Assembly: GCF_014696315.1 (NCBI RefSeq)
Contig: NZ_JACJPX010000049.1
Location: forward strand, 1-63,540
DNA from: Calothrix membranacea FACHB-236
Lineage (GTDB): Bacteria > Cyanobacteriota > Cyanobacteriia > Cyanobacteriales > Nostocaceae
Direction of reading: 5' to 3'
DNA: 63,540 bases
Positions within the stretch are counted from its first letter, which is position 1, and every line of letters begins with the position of its first letter. The position numbers and the translations under genes are program-made. Below the pieces are notes generated by a model, which searched no databases, was not told where the DNA came from, and worked only from the letters and a program-made list of their open reading frames with translations. Shown here one piece after another: positions 36,797 through 47,381 of this stretch.

Positions 36797-37690
36797 ATGG
36801 TCAACGATACTGAGTACATTAGGCAAACTGAAGCCACTCGTGTACAGGTGCTTAGCGAAGCTCTGCCTTATATTCAACAGTTCGCCGGACGTACTGTTGT
36901 TGTCAAATATGGCGGTGCGGCTATGAAAGATAGCACCCTTAAAGATCAGGTGATCCGCGATATTGTATTCTTATCCTGCGTCGGCTTGCGCCCGATTTTA
37001 GTCCACGGTGGCGGCCCGGAAATTAACAGTTGGTTAGATAAGCTGGGAATTGAAGCGCAATTTAAGAATGGTTTGCGAGTCACTGATGCGCCCACAATGG
37101 ATGTGGTGGAAATGGTATTAGTGGGTCGAGTTAATAAGGAAATTGTTGAACTGATTAACCAAGCTGGCGGTTTGGCGGTGGGACTCTGCGGTAAAGATGG
37201 TAATCTCATCACAGCCCGCCCCCAAGGCCAAGAAGGTATCGGCTTTGTTGGGGAAGTCAGTAATGTCAATATCAAAATTTTAGAAACTCTAGCTAGCAAT
37301 GGCTATATTCCAGTTGTGTCTAGTGTCGCCGCCGACGAGACAGGACAAGCTTATAACATAAACGCTGATACCGTCGCTGGGGAAATAGCAGCAGCTTTAG
37401 GTGCAGAAAAGTTAATTTTACTGACTGACACCAGAGGTATTTTAAAAGATTACAAAGATCCGTCTACTTTGATCCCCAAAGTGGATATACCCGAAGCGAG
37501 AGATTTAATCGCCACGGGTGTAGTTAGCGGGGGGATGATTCCCAAGGTCAATTGTTGTGTGCGATCGCTTGCTCAAGGAGTCAAGGCTGCACATATCATT
37601 GATGGTCGGATGCCCCACGCTTTGTTATTAGAAATCTTTACTGATGTTGGGATTGGAACTATGATTCTCGGTTCCCAATTTAGAGGCTGA
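36797..37690 (+). CDS. argB: N-acetylglutamate kinase
   Basis: This 297-residue enzyme phosphorylates N-acetylglutamate with ATP, the committed step of arginine synthesis. In cyanobacteria it is arginine-inhibited, with the signalling protein PII relieving inhibition. [11 protein letters not shown] binds the phosphates, [10 protein letters not shown] binds the substrate, and [17 protein letters not shown] lies in the ATP domain. The N-terminal helix ([16 protein letters not shown]) needed for hexamer formation is present. It starts at ATG and is monocistronic. Confidence 0.96.
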   Translation: MVNDTEYIRQTEATRVQVLSEALPYIQQFAGRTVVVKYGGAAMKDSTLKDQVIRDIVFLSCVGLRPILVHGGGPEINSWLDKLGIEAQFKNGLRVTDAPTMDVVEMVLVGRVNKEIVELINQAGGLAVGLCGKDGNLITARPQGQEGIGFVGEVSNVNIKILETLASNGYIPVVSSVAADETGQAYNINADTVAGEIAAALGAEKLILLTDTRGILKDYKDPSTLIPKVDIPEARDLIATGVVSGGMIPKVNCCVRSLAQGVKAAHIIDGRMPHALLLEIFTDVGIGTMILGSQFRG

Positions 37691-37726
37691 TTAGCTATTG
37701 GTTGGGCAAACTGCCCAACCACAAAA

Positions 37727-38164
37727 TTACCAAGGATAAAGTATATTAACGCGCGATCGCCCTCTAAATGGTTGATTATATCCAGGATGACGGTCAAATA
37801 CTGGATTTCTGATTGTCGAGTCGCGGAAAATCGGGTTCACGACAGAGGGAGTATTTAAACCCGGATAGATAGTATTCTGCCGATATTGTGGATAAGTGTA
37901 GATAGTAGTTGTGGGATAGCGGTAATCATTGCGTTGGCGATATCGGTAATTATTGTTCCAATGTGTTCTCCCTCTCGCCGGTTTTACACGTATATGATTA
38001 TGCCTCTGATGCCCATATATAAATGAATCACCTAAAGGTGTTTGTCTTGCACCATTAATAATAATCACCGATTGAGCAGCAGCAGGGGTAATGGTAGCGC
38101 TGATTAATGCCAGAGTGAGGCCTGCACCCAGCCAATTCCGTTGTAAATCTTTGATTCTAGCCAT
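37727..38164 (-). CDS. Secreted hypothetical protein rich in Tyr, Arg and Asn
   Basis: This 145-residue protein has a clear signal peptide (WLGAGLTLALISATITPAAAQS). The mature part is basic and rich in Tyr, Arg, Asn and Pro, with repeated short Tyr motifs (NNNYRYRQRNDYRYPTT). No domain is known. It is convergent with argB. Confidence 0.65.
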   Translation of the reverse strand: MARIKDLQRNWLGAGLTLALISATITPAAAQSVIIINGARQTPLGDSFIYGHQRHNHIRVKPARGRTHWNNNYRYRQRNDYRYPTTTIYTYPQYRQNTIYPGLNTPSVVNPIFRDSTIRNPVFDRHPGYNQPFRGRSRVNILYPW

Positions 38165-38543
38165 ATTTTGCTTCCCCAGAAATTTGATCGACTGAAATTT
38201 TCAGTAGCTGCTGATTGTTGGTAATTGAAAGATTTATTCACTAACTATTTACAGGTTTCTCATCAGTACTTCAGTGCTGAATCCGAAAATGATCTGCCCA
38301 TGAACGTTAATGTGTATTTTTTAACCTACCTCAGTAGTGCATCTTTAGTACTGCTGCGGTGATTAAGAATTATTGAAGAAGTACAGGTAACTATTTTGAT
38401 AAAAATTTTAACTAGTCTCGTGAAATTCCACATCCATCTAAAGGTAGGGACAGGCCATTTGTGCGATATGCCTCAAAAATATTTCCTAATGATTGCTGAC
38501 ATTGGCACAATAAATTTAAGAACTACTGAAGTGTGTACAGAAC
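38165..38543. other. Intergenic region between divergent genes
   Basis: It presumably contains both promoters. I see no terminator, RNA gene or repeat; no frame is credible. Confidence 0.5.
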
Positions 38544-39062
38544 GTGAATGCAGAAAGTTTAGAACTTGCCAGATCTCGCTATCAAGCTGGGCGAGTTGCT
38601 TTTGAAAATGGGCAATACCGAGAAGCTGTGGAGAATCTGGAAAAAGCCAGCGCCCTCTTGTCTGGCAATTCTCGCTTTGGGGGCGAAGTGCAAATTTGGC
38701 TGGTAACTGCTTATGAAGCTGCGGGAAGAACAGAGGATGCGATCGCCCTTTGTGAGCAACTGAAACGTCATCCCTACTCAGAAACCAACAAACAAGCCCG
38801 GCATTTACTCTACATCTTAAAAGCACCAAAGCTGAAAAGACCTAGCGAGTGGATGACAGAAATTCCCGATTTGGGCAAATTACCCGAAAACGAATCACAA
38901 GTGCGGATATCTGTCAAGCCACGCCCAGCTGCTAGCACCAAAAAACCAGAACCGGAATTTGTTGACCTCAGCCAAGTCAATACCAAAGATAACCGCTTTA
39001 TTTGGCTGGCATTAATTGTTATCGGTTTAATCCTGGGATATTTGGTTTGGCTGAATGTTTAA
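38544..39062 (+). CDS. TPR-type protein with C-terminal membrane anchor
   Basis: The protein has 172 residues with a GTG start (AACGTGAATGC). The N-terminal half contains TPR-like helices (ARSRYQAGRVAFENGQYREAVENLEKA, WLVTAYEAAGRTEDAIALCEQL). A proline-rich linker and a C-terminal span (FIWLALIVIGLILGYLVWL) follow, so the TPR part should face the cytoplasm as a tail-anchored scaffold. The interaction partner is unknown. Confidence 0.75.
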   Translation: MNAESLELARSRYQAGRVAFENGQYREAVENLEKASALLSGNSRFGGEVQIWLVTAYEAAGRTEDAIALCEQLKRHPYSETNKQARHLLYILKAPKLKRPSEWMTEIPDLGKLPENESQVRISVKPRPAASTKKPEPEFVDLSQVNTKDNRFIWLALIVIGLILGYLVWLNV

Positions 39063-39397
39063 AGGCCATGAGTCAAACAGACGCGATTAATCGCGTCTGT
39101 ACAAAATTCCAAAATCCAAAGTTTAAATTTTTTAGATGTGGATTTTAAACTCAGATCTCTAAGATGGGAAAATATCGGGTGGGGCTTAAAAGTAAGTTAA
39201 TTTTCTTCTGAATTTTTGACCCTTGACCTTTGACTCTTGACTCTTGGTTCTTAAAATCTGATAGTTCCGGAGACTTATTATTGATGAATTCGTCATATCT
39301 AGGAAAAGTTTTCCATTGGTTAGTGATACCGTTAAGTTTTGTTATAAAAAAAAGAGAATTGTTAACAAAATTTGCTGCTTGTAAATCAAATAATTCT
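39063..39397. other. Intergenic region with repeats
   Basis: It holds a copy of the GACGCGATTAATCGCGTC palindrome at 39077-39100 and a run of TGACTCT/TGACCCT heptamers at about 39216-39246. An open frame continues upstream of the lipoprotein start but has no signal. Confidence 0.6.
39077..39100. repeat. Dispersed GACGCGATTAATCGCGTC palindrome, copy 3
   Basis: This is a perfect copy with ACA/TGT extensions, 14 nt after the stop of the TPR gene. Confidence 0.85.
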
Positions 39398-40207
39398 ATG
39401 CTTTTCTCCTCGCAAGAAAGCAGCAACGCCAAAACACCAAAACCGATTTTGTGGGTAGTCGTATTAGCATCCTTAATGTTAACTGGTTGTGTGCAGTATG
39501 ACGTAGGCGTAAACTTTAGCAACTCCAATCACGGAGAATTGGTGCAGCATATTAAATTAGGAGAAAGACTCACCAGTTTTAGTGGCGACTATGTTTATGA
39601 ATGGTTGAATAGTATAGAATGTCGCGCCCGTAAACTGGAAGGAAAAGCAAAGCGAATTTCTCCTGAAGAAGTAATTGTGACTATTCCCTTCACTAATGGG
39701 CAAGAATTACAAGAAAAATTTAATGAGTTTTTTAGCTCCCGCATCAATCAAAAAACTGAGCCTGTAGCCGCGGAATCTGATTCAGAACTACCAAAAGTTG
39801 AATCTAACTTACTCATAGAGGAGAACAACTTTTTACTATTGGTACGCGATCGCTTAATTTATGATTTGGATTTGCGATCGCTCTCTTTAATTGCTAGTGA
39901 TGGTAATGTTTTAGCAAACGCAGGTTCAATTCTCGATTTGAATTTTAGTTTGAAAACCCCATTGGGAGCGCAAAACATCCCCATTGGTGAAAATCCCATT
40001 GAGCCAGAAAAAATAAACAATCAACTTGTGTGGAAGCTAAGAACTGGGGAACTCAACCACATAGAAGTAGTTTTTTGGCTTCCTAGCCCCCTTGGTATTG
40101 GTGCGTTGCTAATTGCTTTGTTTGTCTGGGGTGGAATCTATCTTAGATATACATTTATGCCCGATCCCAGACTTCAGTTTGCACCAAAAGCAGCAGTATC
40201 AGAATAG
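39398..40207 (+). CDS. DUF3153 lipoprotein
   Basis: This protein has about 269 residues. I chose the ATG at 39398 because a lipoprotein signal follows directly (WVVVLASLMLTGCVQYDV). The body (VNFSNSNHGELVQHIKLGERL ... IECRARKLEGKAKRISPEEV) matches the cyanobacterial DUF3153 family. A C-terminal span (LGIGALLIALFVWGGIYL) means it is anchored at both ends. Function is unknown; the family is nearly universal in cyanobacteria and also occurs in plants. Confidence 0.85.
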   Translation: MLFSSQESSNAKTPKPILWVVVLASLMLTGCVQYDVGVNFSNSNHGELVQHIKLGERLTSFSGDYVYEWLNSIECRARKLEGKAKRISPEEVIVTIPFTNGQELQEKFNEFFSSRINQKTEPVAAESDSELPKVESNLLIEENNFLLLVRDRLIYDLDLRSLSLIASDGNVLANAGSILDLNFSLKTPLGAQNIPIGENPIEPEKINNQLVWKLRTGELNHIEVVFWLPSPLGIGALLIALFVWGGIYLRYTFMPDPRLQFAPKAAVSE

Positions 40208-40297
40208 TGCTGAGTGCTGAGATGAGAATAGCGTCTTTAACGGGAGAGGCGACTAGTGTTGACAAGTCCAAGCGAGTTTTTAACTTTGGACTCTTGT

Positions 40298-40321
40298 AGA
40301 GACGCGATTAATCGCGTCTCT
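40298..40321. repeat. Dispersed GACGCGATTAATCGCGTC palindrome, copy 4
   Basis: It is extended by AGA/TCT instead of ACA/TGT. It lies between the convergent DUF3153 and pdxH genes and could terminate both. Confidence 0.85.
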
Positions 40322-40331
40322 CCTACTTAGA

Positions 40332-40976
40332 TTAAGGAGATAAACGCTCAATTTTCCAATCGCCATTATCTAAACGAGTATAAAGCAGGCGATCGTGTAA
40401 GCGGCTGGGGCGGCCTTGCCAAAACTCAATTTCTGTGGGAACGATACGCAAGCCTCCCCAATTAAGAGGGCGGGGAATCTCCTGATTTTCATATTTGTCC
40501 TGCAATTCTTGCAAGCTTTGCTCTAAAACTTCTCGGCTTTCTATCACCTCACTTTGATTAGAAGCCCATGCACCCAAGCGACTATTTTCAGGACGGCTGT
40601 AAAAATATTGATCTGATTCCGCCTCCGAAACTTTCTCAACCTGTCCTGTAATGCGAACTTGGCGTTCTAGTTCCGCCCACCAAAACACTAAGGCCGCTTG
40701 GGGGTTTTCTGCTAGTTCTTGACCTTTACGGCTGTTATAGTTGGTAAAGAAGACAAAGCCTCGCTCATCAAAATTTTTCAGTAGTACCATTCTGGCCGAG
40801 GGTTTACCGTCGGGCATAGCTGTAGCCAAAGTCATGGCGTTAGGTTCGGGGAGTTGGGCCGCTAGTGCCTGATCGAACCATTGTTTAAATTGTATAAAAG
40901 GATTAGGATTAACCTCAGTTTCGCTCAAATCTTGTAGAGTATAGTCTTTACGAAGGTCAGCTATGGTTTGATTCAT
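40332..40976 (-). CDS. pdxH: Pyridoxamine 5'-phosphate oxidase
   Basis: This 214-residue FMN enzyme oxidises pyridoxamine or pyridoxine phosphate to pyridoxal phosphate in vitamin B6 metabolism. Typical blocks are [36 protein letters not shown] (FMN site), [19 protein letters not shown], and the C-terminal [19 protein letters not shown] with the substrate-binding Arg/His. Length is normal. Confidence 0.95.
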   Translation of the reverse strand: MNQTIADLRKDYTLQDLSETEVNPNPFIQFKQWFDQALAAQLPEPNAMTLATAMPDGKPSARMVLLKNFDERGFVFFTNYNSRKGQELAENPQAALVFWWAELERQVRITGQVEKVSEAESDQYFYSRPENSRLGAWASNQSEVIESREVLEQSLQELQDKYENQEIPRPLNWGGLRIVPTEIEFWQGRPSRLHDRLLYTRLDNGDWKIERLSP

Positions 40977-41162
40977 GGTGATGTACTTCCCTGGTATTTA
41001 GATCAGCTTTAATAGATGTCTTTATTCAAAATATCTTTTATGGTCAGCGCCAACACCTATTGAGCAATTTTTTTCGAGAAATCTTGAAAAAATCTTGCAT
41101 CTGATACCAAATTAGGATAAATAATATTGTTTGAGATAAGGCGAGAAGCTTGTTGGGAAAGA

Positions 41163-41205
41163 CTTTCAATCTAAAATCCACAATCTAAAATCCAAAATTT
41201 AAAAT
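41163..41205. repeat. AATCTAAAATCCAAAAT-type repeat
   Basis: Tandem AATCTAAAATCC units precede the transporter gene. The same wording occurs in frame inside the WD40 protein at about 57038-57100. Confidence 0.75.
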
Positions 41206-41209
41206 TGAT

Positions 41210-42313
41210 ATGATCCGCCGTTCAGCCTCCCTTCAAAGTTTATTAATTTACGGTCTGAGCGGCCCGATTATCGCTCTTAATGTGTGGCTATTGTCGGTAG
41301 TGTTTCACTATTTCCAGCATCCCATCACTATCCTCAGTTGTGCGGCAATTCTGGCTTTTTTATTAAATTATCCGGTACAGTTCTTTAAACGCGCACGTAT
41401 CACCCACACTCAGGCGGTGATTATTGTTTTGCTTGTCACTTTTACATTAGTAGTGATTTTGGGTGTCACATTAGTACCCCTGCTACTTGACCAAACAATT
41501 CAACTTTTAAATAAAATTCCGGATTGGTTAACTAGCAGTCAAAGAAATCTAGAACATGTTGAGGCTTTAGCAAAACAGCGACGCTTACCGATAAATTTGC
41601 AAGTGGTGAGTACTCAAATTAATGCTAATATCCAAAATTTGGTGCAACAGTTAGCTTCAGGTGCAGTAGGATTTGCTGGCACACTACTCTCAGGAATACT
41701 AAATTTGGTGTTAGTGGTCGTGCTAGCGTTTTATATGCTCATATATGGCGATCGCGTCTGGGCTGGCCTGGTCAGTCTGTTACCTTCTAATATTAGAATT
41801 CCTTTAACAACATCCTTACGATTAAATTTTCAGAATTTTTTCCTCAGTCAGTTGTTGCTAGGGCTATTTATGGTAGTGACTTTAGCACCAATTTTCATAG
41901 TTCTGCAGGTACCATTTGCTTTACTGTTTGCCATAGTTATTGGCATAGGCGAACTTATTCCCTTTGTGGGTGCAACTCTTGGGATTGGTTTAGTCACAAT
42001 ACTAGTTCTGCTACAAAATTGGTGGTTAGCAGTTCAGGTTGCTTTGTCGGCAATTCTTTTGCAGCAAGTTAAAGATAATTTATTAGCGCCTAAATTACTT
42101 GGTGACTTCATTGGACTAAATCCTATATGGATTTTTGTAGCTATTTTAATGGGTTTTGAAATAGCTGGTTTATTGGGAACACTTGTTGCCGTTCCCATTG
42201 CCGGAACTATTAAAGGAACATTTGACGCTCTTAAAACTGGTGAATCTGGTAACTTTGTCTCACATTTTTCTATTAACTATACATCTGGCTTGGATGAAGA
42301 AAGTAAAAGTTAG
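41210..42313 (+). CDS. AI-2E family (PerM-type) transporter
   Basis: This 367-residue inner-membrane protein of the UPF0118/AI-2E exporter family has two N-terminal spans, a long soluble helical loop (TIQLLNKIPDWLTSSQRNLEHVE), and a cluster of spans with GIGELIPFVGATLGIG, the family signature. Members export autoinducer-2 or act as Na+/H+ antiporters, so the substrate remains open. It starts at ATG directly after the short repeat. Confidence 0.85.
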   Translation: MIRRSASLQSLLIYGLSGPIIALNVWLLSVVFHYFQHPITILSCAAILAFLLNYPVQFFKRARITHTQAVIIVLLVTFTLVVILGVTLVPLLLDQTIQLLNKIPDWLTSSQRNLEHVEALAKQRRLPINLQVVSTQINANIQNLVQQLASGAVGFAGTLLSGILNLVLVVVLAFYMLIYGDRVWAGLVSLLPSNIRIPLTTSLRLNFQNFFLSQLLLGLFMVVTLAPIFIVLQVPFALLFAIVIGIGELIPFVGATLGIGLVTILVLLQNWWLAVQVALSAILLQQVKDNLLAPKLLGDFIGLNPIWIFVAILMGFEIAGLLGTLVAVPIAGTIKGTFDALKTGESGNFVSHFSINYTSGLDEESKS

Positions 42314-42814
42314 AAAAGTGGTGATTGGTAATTGGTAATTGGTAAAACTTAAAATCATCCAATTATCTTTGATGTAAAATCTAAAATTTATATAGTATGA
42401 AAAAAAATAAAAAAAGCCAAAATTACTGAAAAATATGCAAAAACCAGGTGTTTTATAATACTTTATTTACTTATAGGAAAGTATAAAAATCTCATGTTAT
42501 ACTTCATCGACTGTTGTGAGAATTACACTATTAGACGTTCAAGGTGCAATCAATGTCTTATCCAAAATGGTGCAAGATAAAACTTGCAAAATCTAAAATT
42601 ACCATTCACAATGATCATAAAAGTAATTACTTGCTAGATATAAAGTATAATTTATTACAAAATATTCTAATTTAATGAGACAGGTAATACCTGTGCTAAT
42701 TTTTATCTACGATACTAGCAAGTCATTCTTTCACGATATGAAGCATAATTGCTAGCCGAATAAATCCAGTGTTAAAGCTAGACACTTTTTGACTTAATTA
42801 CTCGAAATTAATTA
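42314..42814. other. AT-rich intergenic region upstream of scpA
   Basis: Apart from TAATTGG heptamers at about 42324-42345 I see no repeat, RNA or gene. It is unusually long for a core-gene spacer and might contain a small RNA, but no structure stands out. Confidence 0.5.
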
Positions 42815-43645
42815 ATGGATGCGTCCGAGCTATTAGAAACAATTACACTTCTGATCAAGCAAGCTGAACAAGGAGAAATTGATCCTTGGGATGTCCAAGT
42901 AATTGAGGTAATTGACCGTTATTTAGAACTAATGGCACCGCAAGCCACAGCTAGAGGCTATGAAGCCGATTTATCTCAATCTGGACAAGCTTTTTTATCA
43001 GCATCAATGCTGGTGTTATTTAAAGCAAACACCTTGATGCAATTACAATCAGCCGCAGACGAACAAGAACTGATACTTGATGACGCACTGCTAGAAAGTG
43101 AAAATGGGCTGTTACATCCAGTTAATCGTCTGCCTTTAGAGCATCATTTGCGTCGTCGTCCAGCCGCAATGCCACCACCTAAACGTCGTGTGACTCTGCA
43201 AGAATTAATTGAGCAGTTGCAGATCATGGCGAATCAGCTCAAACTTGTCCAAAAAACTAGCAAACCAGTCCGTCCTCGCCGCCAGCCTACCGTGCAAAGT
43301 ATGCGAGCTGCGCTAGAACTGGCACACCAAGAAAATCTGACGGAAGTAGCTGGAGAACTAGAGCAAGTATTACAGCTATCAGCACAAAAATTACATTTGG
43401 AACAAAATTGTTTGAATTTGGAACAGCTTGTGGAATTATGGGTCGAGAGTAAACAGCCATACCAAAATGTTTCTGCCCATACATCAGCACATAGCCACTT
43501 GGTTAGTGTGTTCTGGGCGCTACTACTGCTATCAGCTCAATCCAAAGTAGAGCTATTGCAAGAAGAGTTTTACCAAGAAATTAAAATTCGGTTACTCATA
43601 GATTCAGCGAACACCCACCAACCCTTGGAGCAGCCGATGAACTGA
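42815..43645 (+). CDS. scpA: Segregation and condensation protein A
   Basis: This 276-residue kleisin bridges the SMC heads in the bacterial condensin complex, for chromosome compaction and segregation. The N-terminal motif LIKQAEQGEIDPWDVQVIEVIDRYLELM and FLSASMLVLFKANTLM are typical. The central HHLRRRPAAMPPPKRRVTLQELIEQL and C-terminal winged-helix region (HSHLVSVFWALLLLSAQSKVEL) follow. It appears monocistronic here; scpB is not in view. Confidence 0.88.
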   Translation: MDASELLETITLLIKQAEQGEIDPWDVQVIEVIDRYLELMAPQATARGYEADLSQSGQAFLSASMLVLFKANTLMQLQSAADEQELILDDALLESENGLLHPVNRLPLEHHLRRRPAAMPPPKRRVTLQELIEQLQIMANQLKLVQKTSKPVRPRRQPTVQSMRAALELAHQENLTEVAGELEQVLQLSAQKLHLEQNCLNLEQLVELWVESKQPYQNVSAHTSAHSHLVSVFWALLLLSAQSKVELLQEEFYQEIKIRLLIDSANTHQPLEQPMN

Positions 43646-43873
43646 GCAAGATTCATCCACTTATTTTTAGATAATTTAGAGACTAAGGTGTCATCAAACC
43701 CAAAGTCTAGGTAAATTTAAAAAGTAAGCCATTGCTCGTCATTTGACGATGCCGTTAGATGCAAAGCTCAGCAAATTCCCCTAATCTGTGCTATCAGGGA
43801 TGAATAAAAAGAATAAACCAATGAAGTATAACTTGTTGACAGTAAACTGGCCTGTGGTTGAGGAATAATCTTT

Positions 43874-45040
43874 ATGAAGGCGATGATTCTTGCAGCGGGT
43901 AAAGGTACTCGTGTCCGTCCGATTACCTATACAATCCCCAAACCGATGATTCCTATACTGCAAAAACCAGTAATGGAATTTTTACTTGAACTGTTACGCC
44001 AGCATGGCTTTGACCAAATTATGGTCAATGTTAGCCATTTAGCTGAGGAAATCGAAAACTATTTCCGTGATGGTCAACGGTTTGGCGTACAAATTGCTTA
44101 TTCTTTTGAAGGGCAAATTGTGGACGGTACACTGGTGGGAGAAGCAGTTGGGTCTGCTGGAGGGATGCGGCGTATCCAAGACTTCTCGCCGTTTTTCGAC
44201 GATACCTTTGTGGTATTGTGCGGTGATGCTTTGATTGACTTGGATTTAACAGAAGCAGTCAAGTGGCATCGAGCTAAAGGGTCGATCGCGACAATTATTA
44301 CGAAATCTGTTCCCAAGGAAGAGGTTTCTAGCTACGGTGTAGTCGTAACTGATGACGACGGGCGAATAAAAGCTTTCCAAGAAAAACCCTCAACTGAAGA
44401 AGCCCTCAGTACCAACATCAACACAGGGATTTATATCTTTGAGCCGGAAGTATTTAAGTATATCCCCTCTGGCATTGAGTACGACATTGGTAGTCAGCTA
44501 TTCCCCAAACTCGTAGAAATTGGCGCGCCTTTCTACGCTATCCCAATGGATTTTGAATGGGTAGATATTGGTAAAGTACCAGACTACTGGCGGGCGATTC
44601 GTGGTGTATTGCTAGGTGAAATTAAAAACGTCCAAATCCCCGGACATGAAGTAGCACCTGGGATCTACACTGGCTTAAACGTCGCCGTCAATTGGGACAA
44701 AGTCGATATTACAGGCCCAGTTTACATTGGTGGCATGACCAGAATCGAAGACGGCGCTAAAATCGTTGGCCCGGCAATGATTGGCCCCAATTGCTGGATT
44801 TGTAGCGGGGCGACAGTAGAAAATAGCGTGATTTTTGAATGGTCACGCCTCGGCCCCGAAGTTCGCCTGATAGATAAATTAGTGTTTGGGCGTTACTGCG
44901 TCGATAAAACTGGAGCCACCATTGATGTGCAAGCAGCAGCCTTAGACTGGCTGATCACTGATGCACGTCAGTCACCACCATCTCATACCCCAGTAGAGCG
45001 ACAAGCGATCGCAGAATTGCTCAATACGACTGCTATTTAG
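43874..45040 (+). CDS. Sugar-nucleotide pyrophosphorylase (mannose-1-P guanylyltransferase-like)
   Basis: The protein has 388 residues. The N-terminal nucleotidyltransferase domain opens MKAMILAAGKGTRVRP and has FVVLCGDALIDLD as metal site and PSTEEALSTNINTGIYIFEP. A left-handed beta-helix C-terminal domain follows (GPVYIGGMTRIEDGAKIVGPAMIGPNC). It makes an NDP-sugar for glycan or envelope polymers; GDP-mannose or dTDP-glucose is possible. It starts at ATG and is convergent with speA across an inverted repeat. Confidence 0.85.
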   Translation: MKAMILAAGKGTRVRPITYTIPKPMIPILQKPVMEFLLELLRQHGFDQIMVNVSHLAEEIENYFRDGQRFGVQIAYSFEGQIVDGTLVGEAVGSAGGMRRIQDFSPFFDDTFVVLCGDALIDLDLTEAVKWHRAKGSIATIITKSVPKEEVSSYGVVVTDDDGRIKAFQEKPSTEEALSTNINTGIYIFEPEVFKYIPSGIEYDIGSQLFPKLVEIGAPFYAIPMDFEWVDIGKVPDYWRAIRGVLLGEIKNVQIPGHEVAPGIYTGLNVAVNWDKVDITGPVYIGGMTRIEDGAKIVGPAMIGPNCWICSGATVENSVIFEWSRLGPEVRLIDKLVFGRYCVDKTGATIDVQAAALDWLITDARQSPPSHTPVERQAIAELLNTTAI

Positions 45041-45053
45041 TCAAGGGTCAAGG

Positions 45054-45105
45054 GTCAAGAGTCAAGAGTTATTAGTCATTTGACTTTGGACTCTTGACTC
45101 TTGAC
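45054..45105. terminator. Bidirectional hairpin made from TCAAGAG repeats
   Basis: GTCAAGAGTCAAGAGT (45054-45069) is perfectly complementary to ACTCTTGACTCTTGAC (45090-45105) around a 20-nt loop. It stands between two convergent genes. It is built from heptamer repeats of the STRR type. Confidence 0.6.
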
Positions 45106-45111
45106 TTTGGA

Positions 45112-47130
45112 CTAACTATTCAAATACGTGTATCGTCTCAGACTTTGCTCGTAAGTTTGTAGAAGTCGCTGAGATTCTGCTAGGGTGATGCGCTTTTCCT
45201 CCAGGGCTTTTTCACAACGCTGGCGGATGTTTTCTACCATGTCTTCTGAATCGTACTGCACGTAGCTAACTACTTCGCTCATGGTATCGCCTTTGACAAC
45301 ATGTTCAATTTGGTAACCTTTGGGGGTCAATTGAATGTGAACTGCGTTAGTGTCGCCAAATAGGTTGTGTAAATTACCCATAATTTCTTGGTAGGCTCCA
45401 CTGAGGAACATTCCCAAATAATAGGGTTCTCCTGGTTTAAAGGTGTGCAGTTCTAAAACAGATTTGACATCACGCAAATCAATAAAACGGTCAATTTTGC
45501 CATCACTATCACAGGTAAGGTCTGCCAAAATTCCCCGGCGAATTGGTTCTTCGTCTAAACGGTGTATGGGCATAATCGGGAATAATTGATCAATCGCCCA
45601 ACAATCTGGTGCTGATTGAAACACCGATAAATTAGCGTAGTAGATGGAAGCCATGATTTTTTCTAGGTCTTCCAGTTCATCTGGTACGTATTCCTGCTGT
45701 CTAGTGATGTTTAAAATTTTCTGGCAACAAGCCCAGTAGAGACGTTCAGCTTTCGCCCGTTCTCTTAAGCGTAAAATGCCCAAGTTGAAACGGCTGATGG
45801 CTTCTTCTTTAAATTGGGCTGCGTCGTGATAAAACTCCTGATAATTTTCTTTGTTAATCGATTGGTAGGTTTCCCAGAGATAATTAATAATTGGGGATTC
45901 GCCTTCTTGTGGCGGTTCTGGGGTATCGAGAGGAACATCACTGGTACTGAGAATATCAAAAATCAATACCGATTGATGGGAAGCGATCGCTCTCCCACTT
46001 TCACTAATGAGTGTAGGTACGGGAATTTGCCGTTCGGCGCAGGTATCTTTTAACTCTGCCACGATGTCGTTGGCATAGTTTTGCATGTTGTAGTTTTTCG
46101 AGGCGTAGAAGTTGGTTTGGGAACCGTCGTAATCTACACCCAAGCCACCACCGACATCGAGATATTTCATATCAGCCCCCAGCATCGCCAACTCTACGTA
46201 AATGCGGCTGGCTTCTTGGATGGCATCTTTAATCACATTAATGGCTGAAATTTGTGAGCCGATATGGAAATGCATCAACTGCAAGGAATCGAGCAAATCA
46301 GCTTCGCGTAACTTGTCAACCGCCTCAATGACCTCAGGCATAGTTAAACCAAATTTAGCGCGATCGCCACTGGAACTACCCCAGCGTCCCATGCCTTGGG
46401 TACTGAGTTTAGCCCGTACTCCTAAGATAGGTTTAATACCCAACTGACGGTTAGCAGCAATGACTAAATCGACCTCTTCAATTTGCTCTAAGACAATAAT
46501 CGGTGTTTGCCCCAGCCTTTGAGCCAACATTGCTGTTTCGATGTATTCTTGGTCTTTGTAGCCGTTGCAAATTAATAATGCTCCTGGGGTATCCAAGATA
46601 GCTAGAGCAATCATTAATTCTGGCTTAGAGCCAGCTTCTAAACCAAATTGATGAGGCTTACCAAATCTGACCAAATCTTCTATCAAATGCCTTTGCTGGT
46701 TGCATTTAACAGGAAATACACCCCTATAAACACCAGGATAGTTATAGCGAGCGATCGCCTTCGCAAAACAAGCATTTAAACGCTCAATCCGGTCTTCCAG
46801 AATGTCCGAAAAGCGAATCAACATCGGCAGACCTAAATTACGCTGCTTCAAAGCGTTGACCAATTCAAACAAATCCAAAGAACCACCGCGATCGCCTTTT
46901 GGGGAAACAGTGACATGACCAGCCGCGTTAATCGAAAAATAAGGTTGTCCCCAGCCTTCGATGCGATACAGGGCTTCGCTGTCCTCGATTTTCCAAGAGC
47001 GAGACGAATCATCCGTGATAGTACTAGGCGCTAAAAGCTTTTTTGGCTTATGGTTTTTCACTTCTGGTTTGTGTCCATTAGACGGCAGCTTAACTATCTC
47101 TTCCGATGTAGCAGTTGACTCAACACCCAT
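45112..47130 (-). CDS. speA: Biosynthetic arginine decarboxylase
   Basis: This 672-residue PLP enzyme of the alanine-racemase-like fold converts arginine to agmatine for polyamine synthesis and arginine breakdown. YPGVYRGVFPVKCNQQRHLIEDL contains the PLP lysine region; LQLMHFHIGSQIS, YLDVGGGLGVDYDGS and PTLISESGRAIASH are conserved. Length is normal. The downstream end meets the nucleotidyltransferase gene at a shared hairpin. Confidence 0.95.
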   Translation of the reverse strand: MGVESTATSEEIVKLPSNGHKPEVKNHKPKKLLAPSTITDDSSRSWKIEDSEALYRIEGWGQPYFSINAAGHVTVSPKGDRGGSLDLFELVNALKQRNLGLPMLIRFSDILEDRIERLNACFAKAIARYNYPGVYRGVFPVKCNQQRHLIEDLVRFGKPHQFGLEAGSKPELMIALAILDTPGALLICNGYKDQEYIETAMLAQRLGQTPIIVLEQIEEVDLVIAANRQLGIKPILGVRAKLSTQGMGRWGSSSGDRAKFGLTMPEVIEAVDKLREADLLDSLQLMHFHIGSQISAINVIKDAIQEASRIYVELAMLGADMKYLDVGGGLGVDYDGSQTNFYASKNYNMQNYANDIVAELKDTCAERQIPVPTLISESGRAIASHQSVLIFDILSTSDVPLDTPEPPQEGESPIINYLWETYQSINKENYQEFYHDAAQFKEEAISRFNLGILRLRERAKAERLYWACCQKILNITRQQEYVPDELEDLEKIMASIYYANLSVFQSAPDCWAIDQLFPIMPIHRLDEEPIRRGILADLTCDSDGKIDRFIDLRDVKSVLELHTFKPGEPYYLGMFLSGAYQEIMGNLHNLFGDTNAVHIQLTPKGYQIEHVVKGDTMSEVVSYVQYDSEDMVENIRQRCEKALEEKRITLAESQRLLQTYEQSLRRYTYLNS

Positions 47131-47381
47131 TTATTCCTGACCTCTGTGTTTCACCCACGAATTTTCAATTTAACGCATTCATTTGCGATCGCATATGCAC
47201 CCAGAGATAATTTCTGAGATAAACTCTGATTGGTCAAGAGTCGTGTGTTACTAGTTATTAGTTATTTAGTCATTTGTCATTGGGTCAAAATCCCTCAAGT
47301 ATCAACAAATGATCAGGAACTAAGGACAAAGAACAAAAGATAATTGATCTTGAAAAATTTATTAAGTTTTCGGAGATAGCT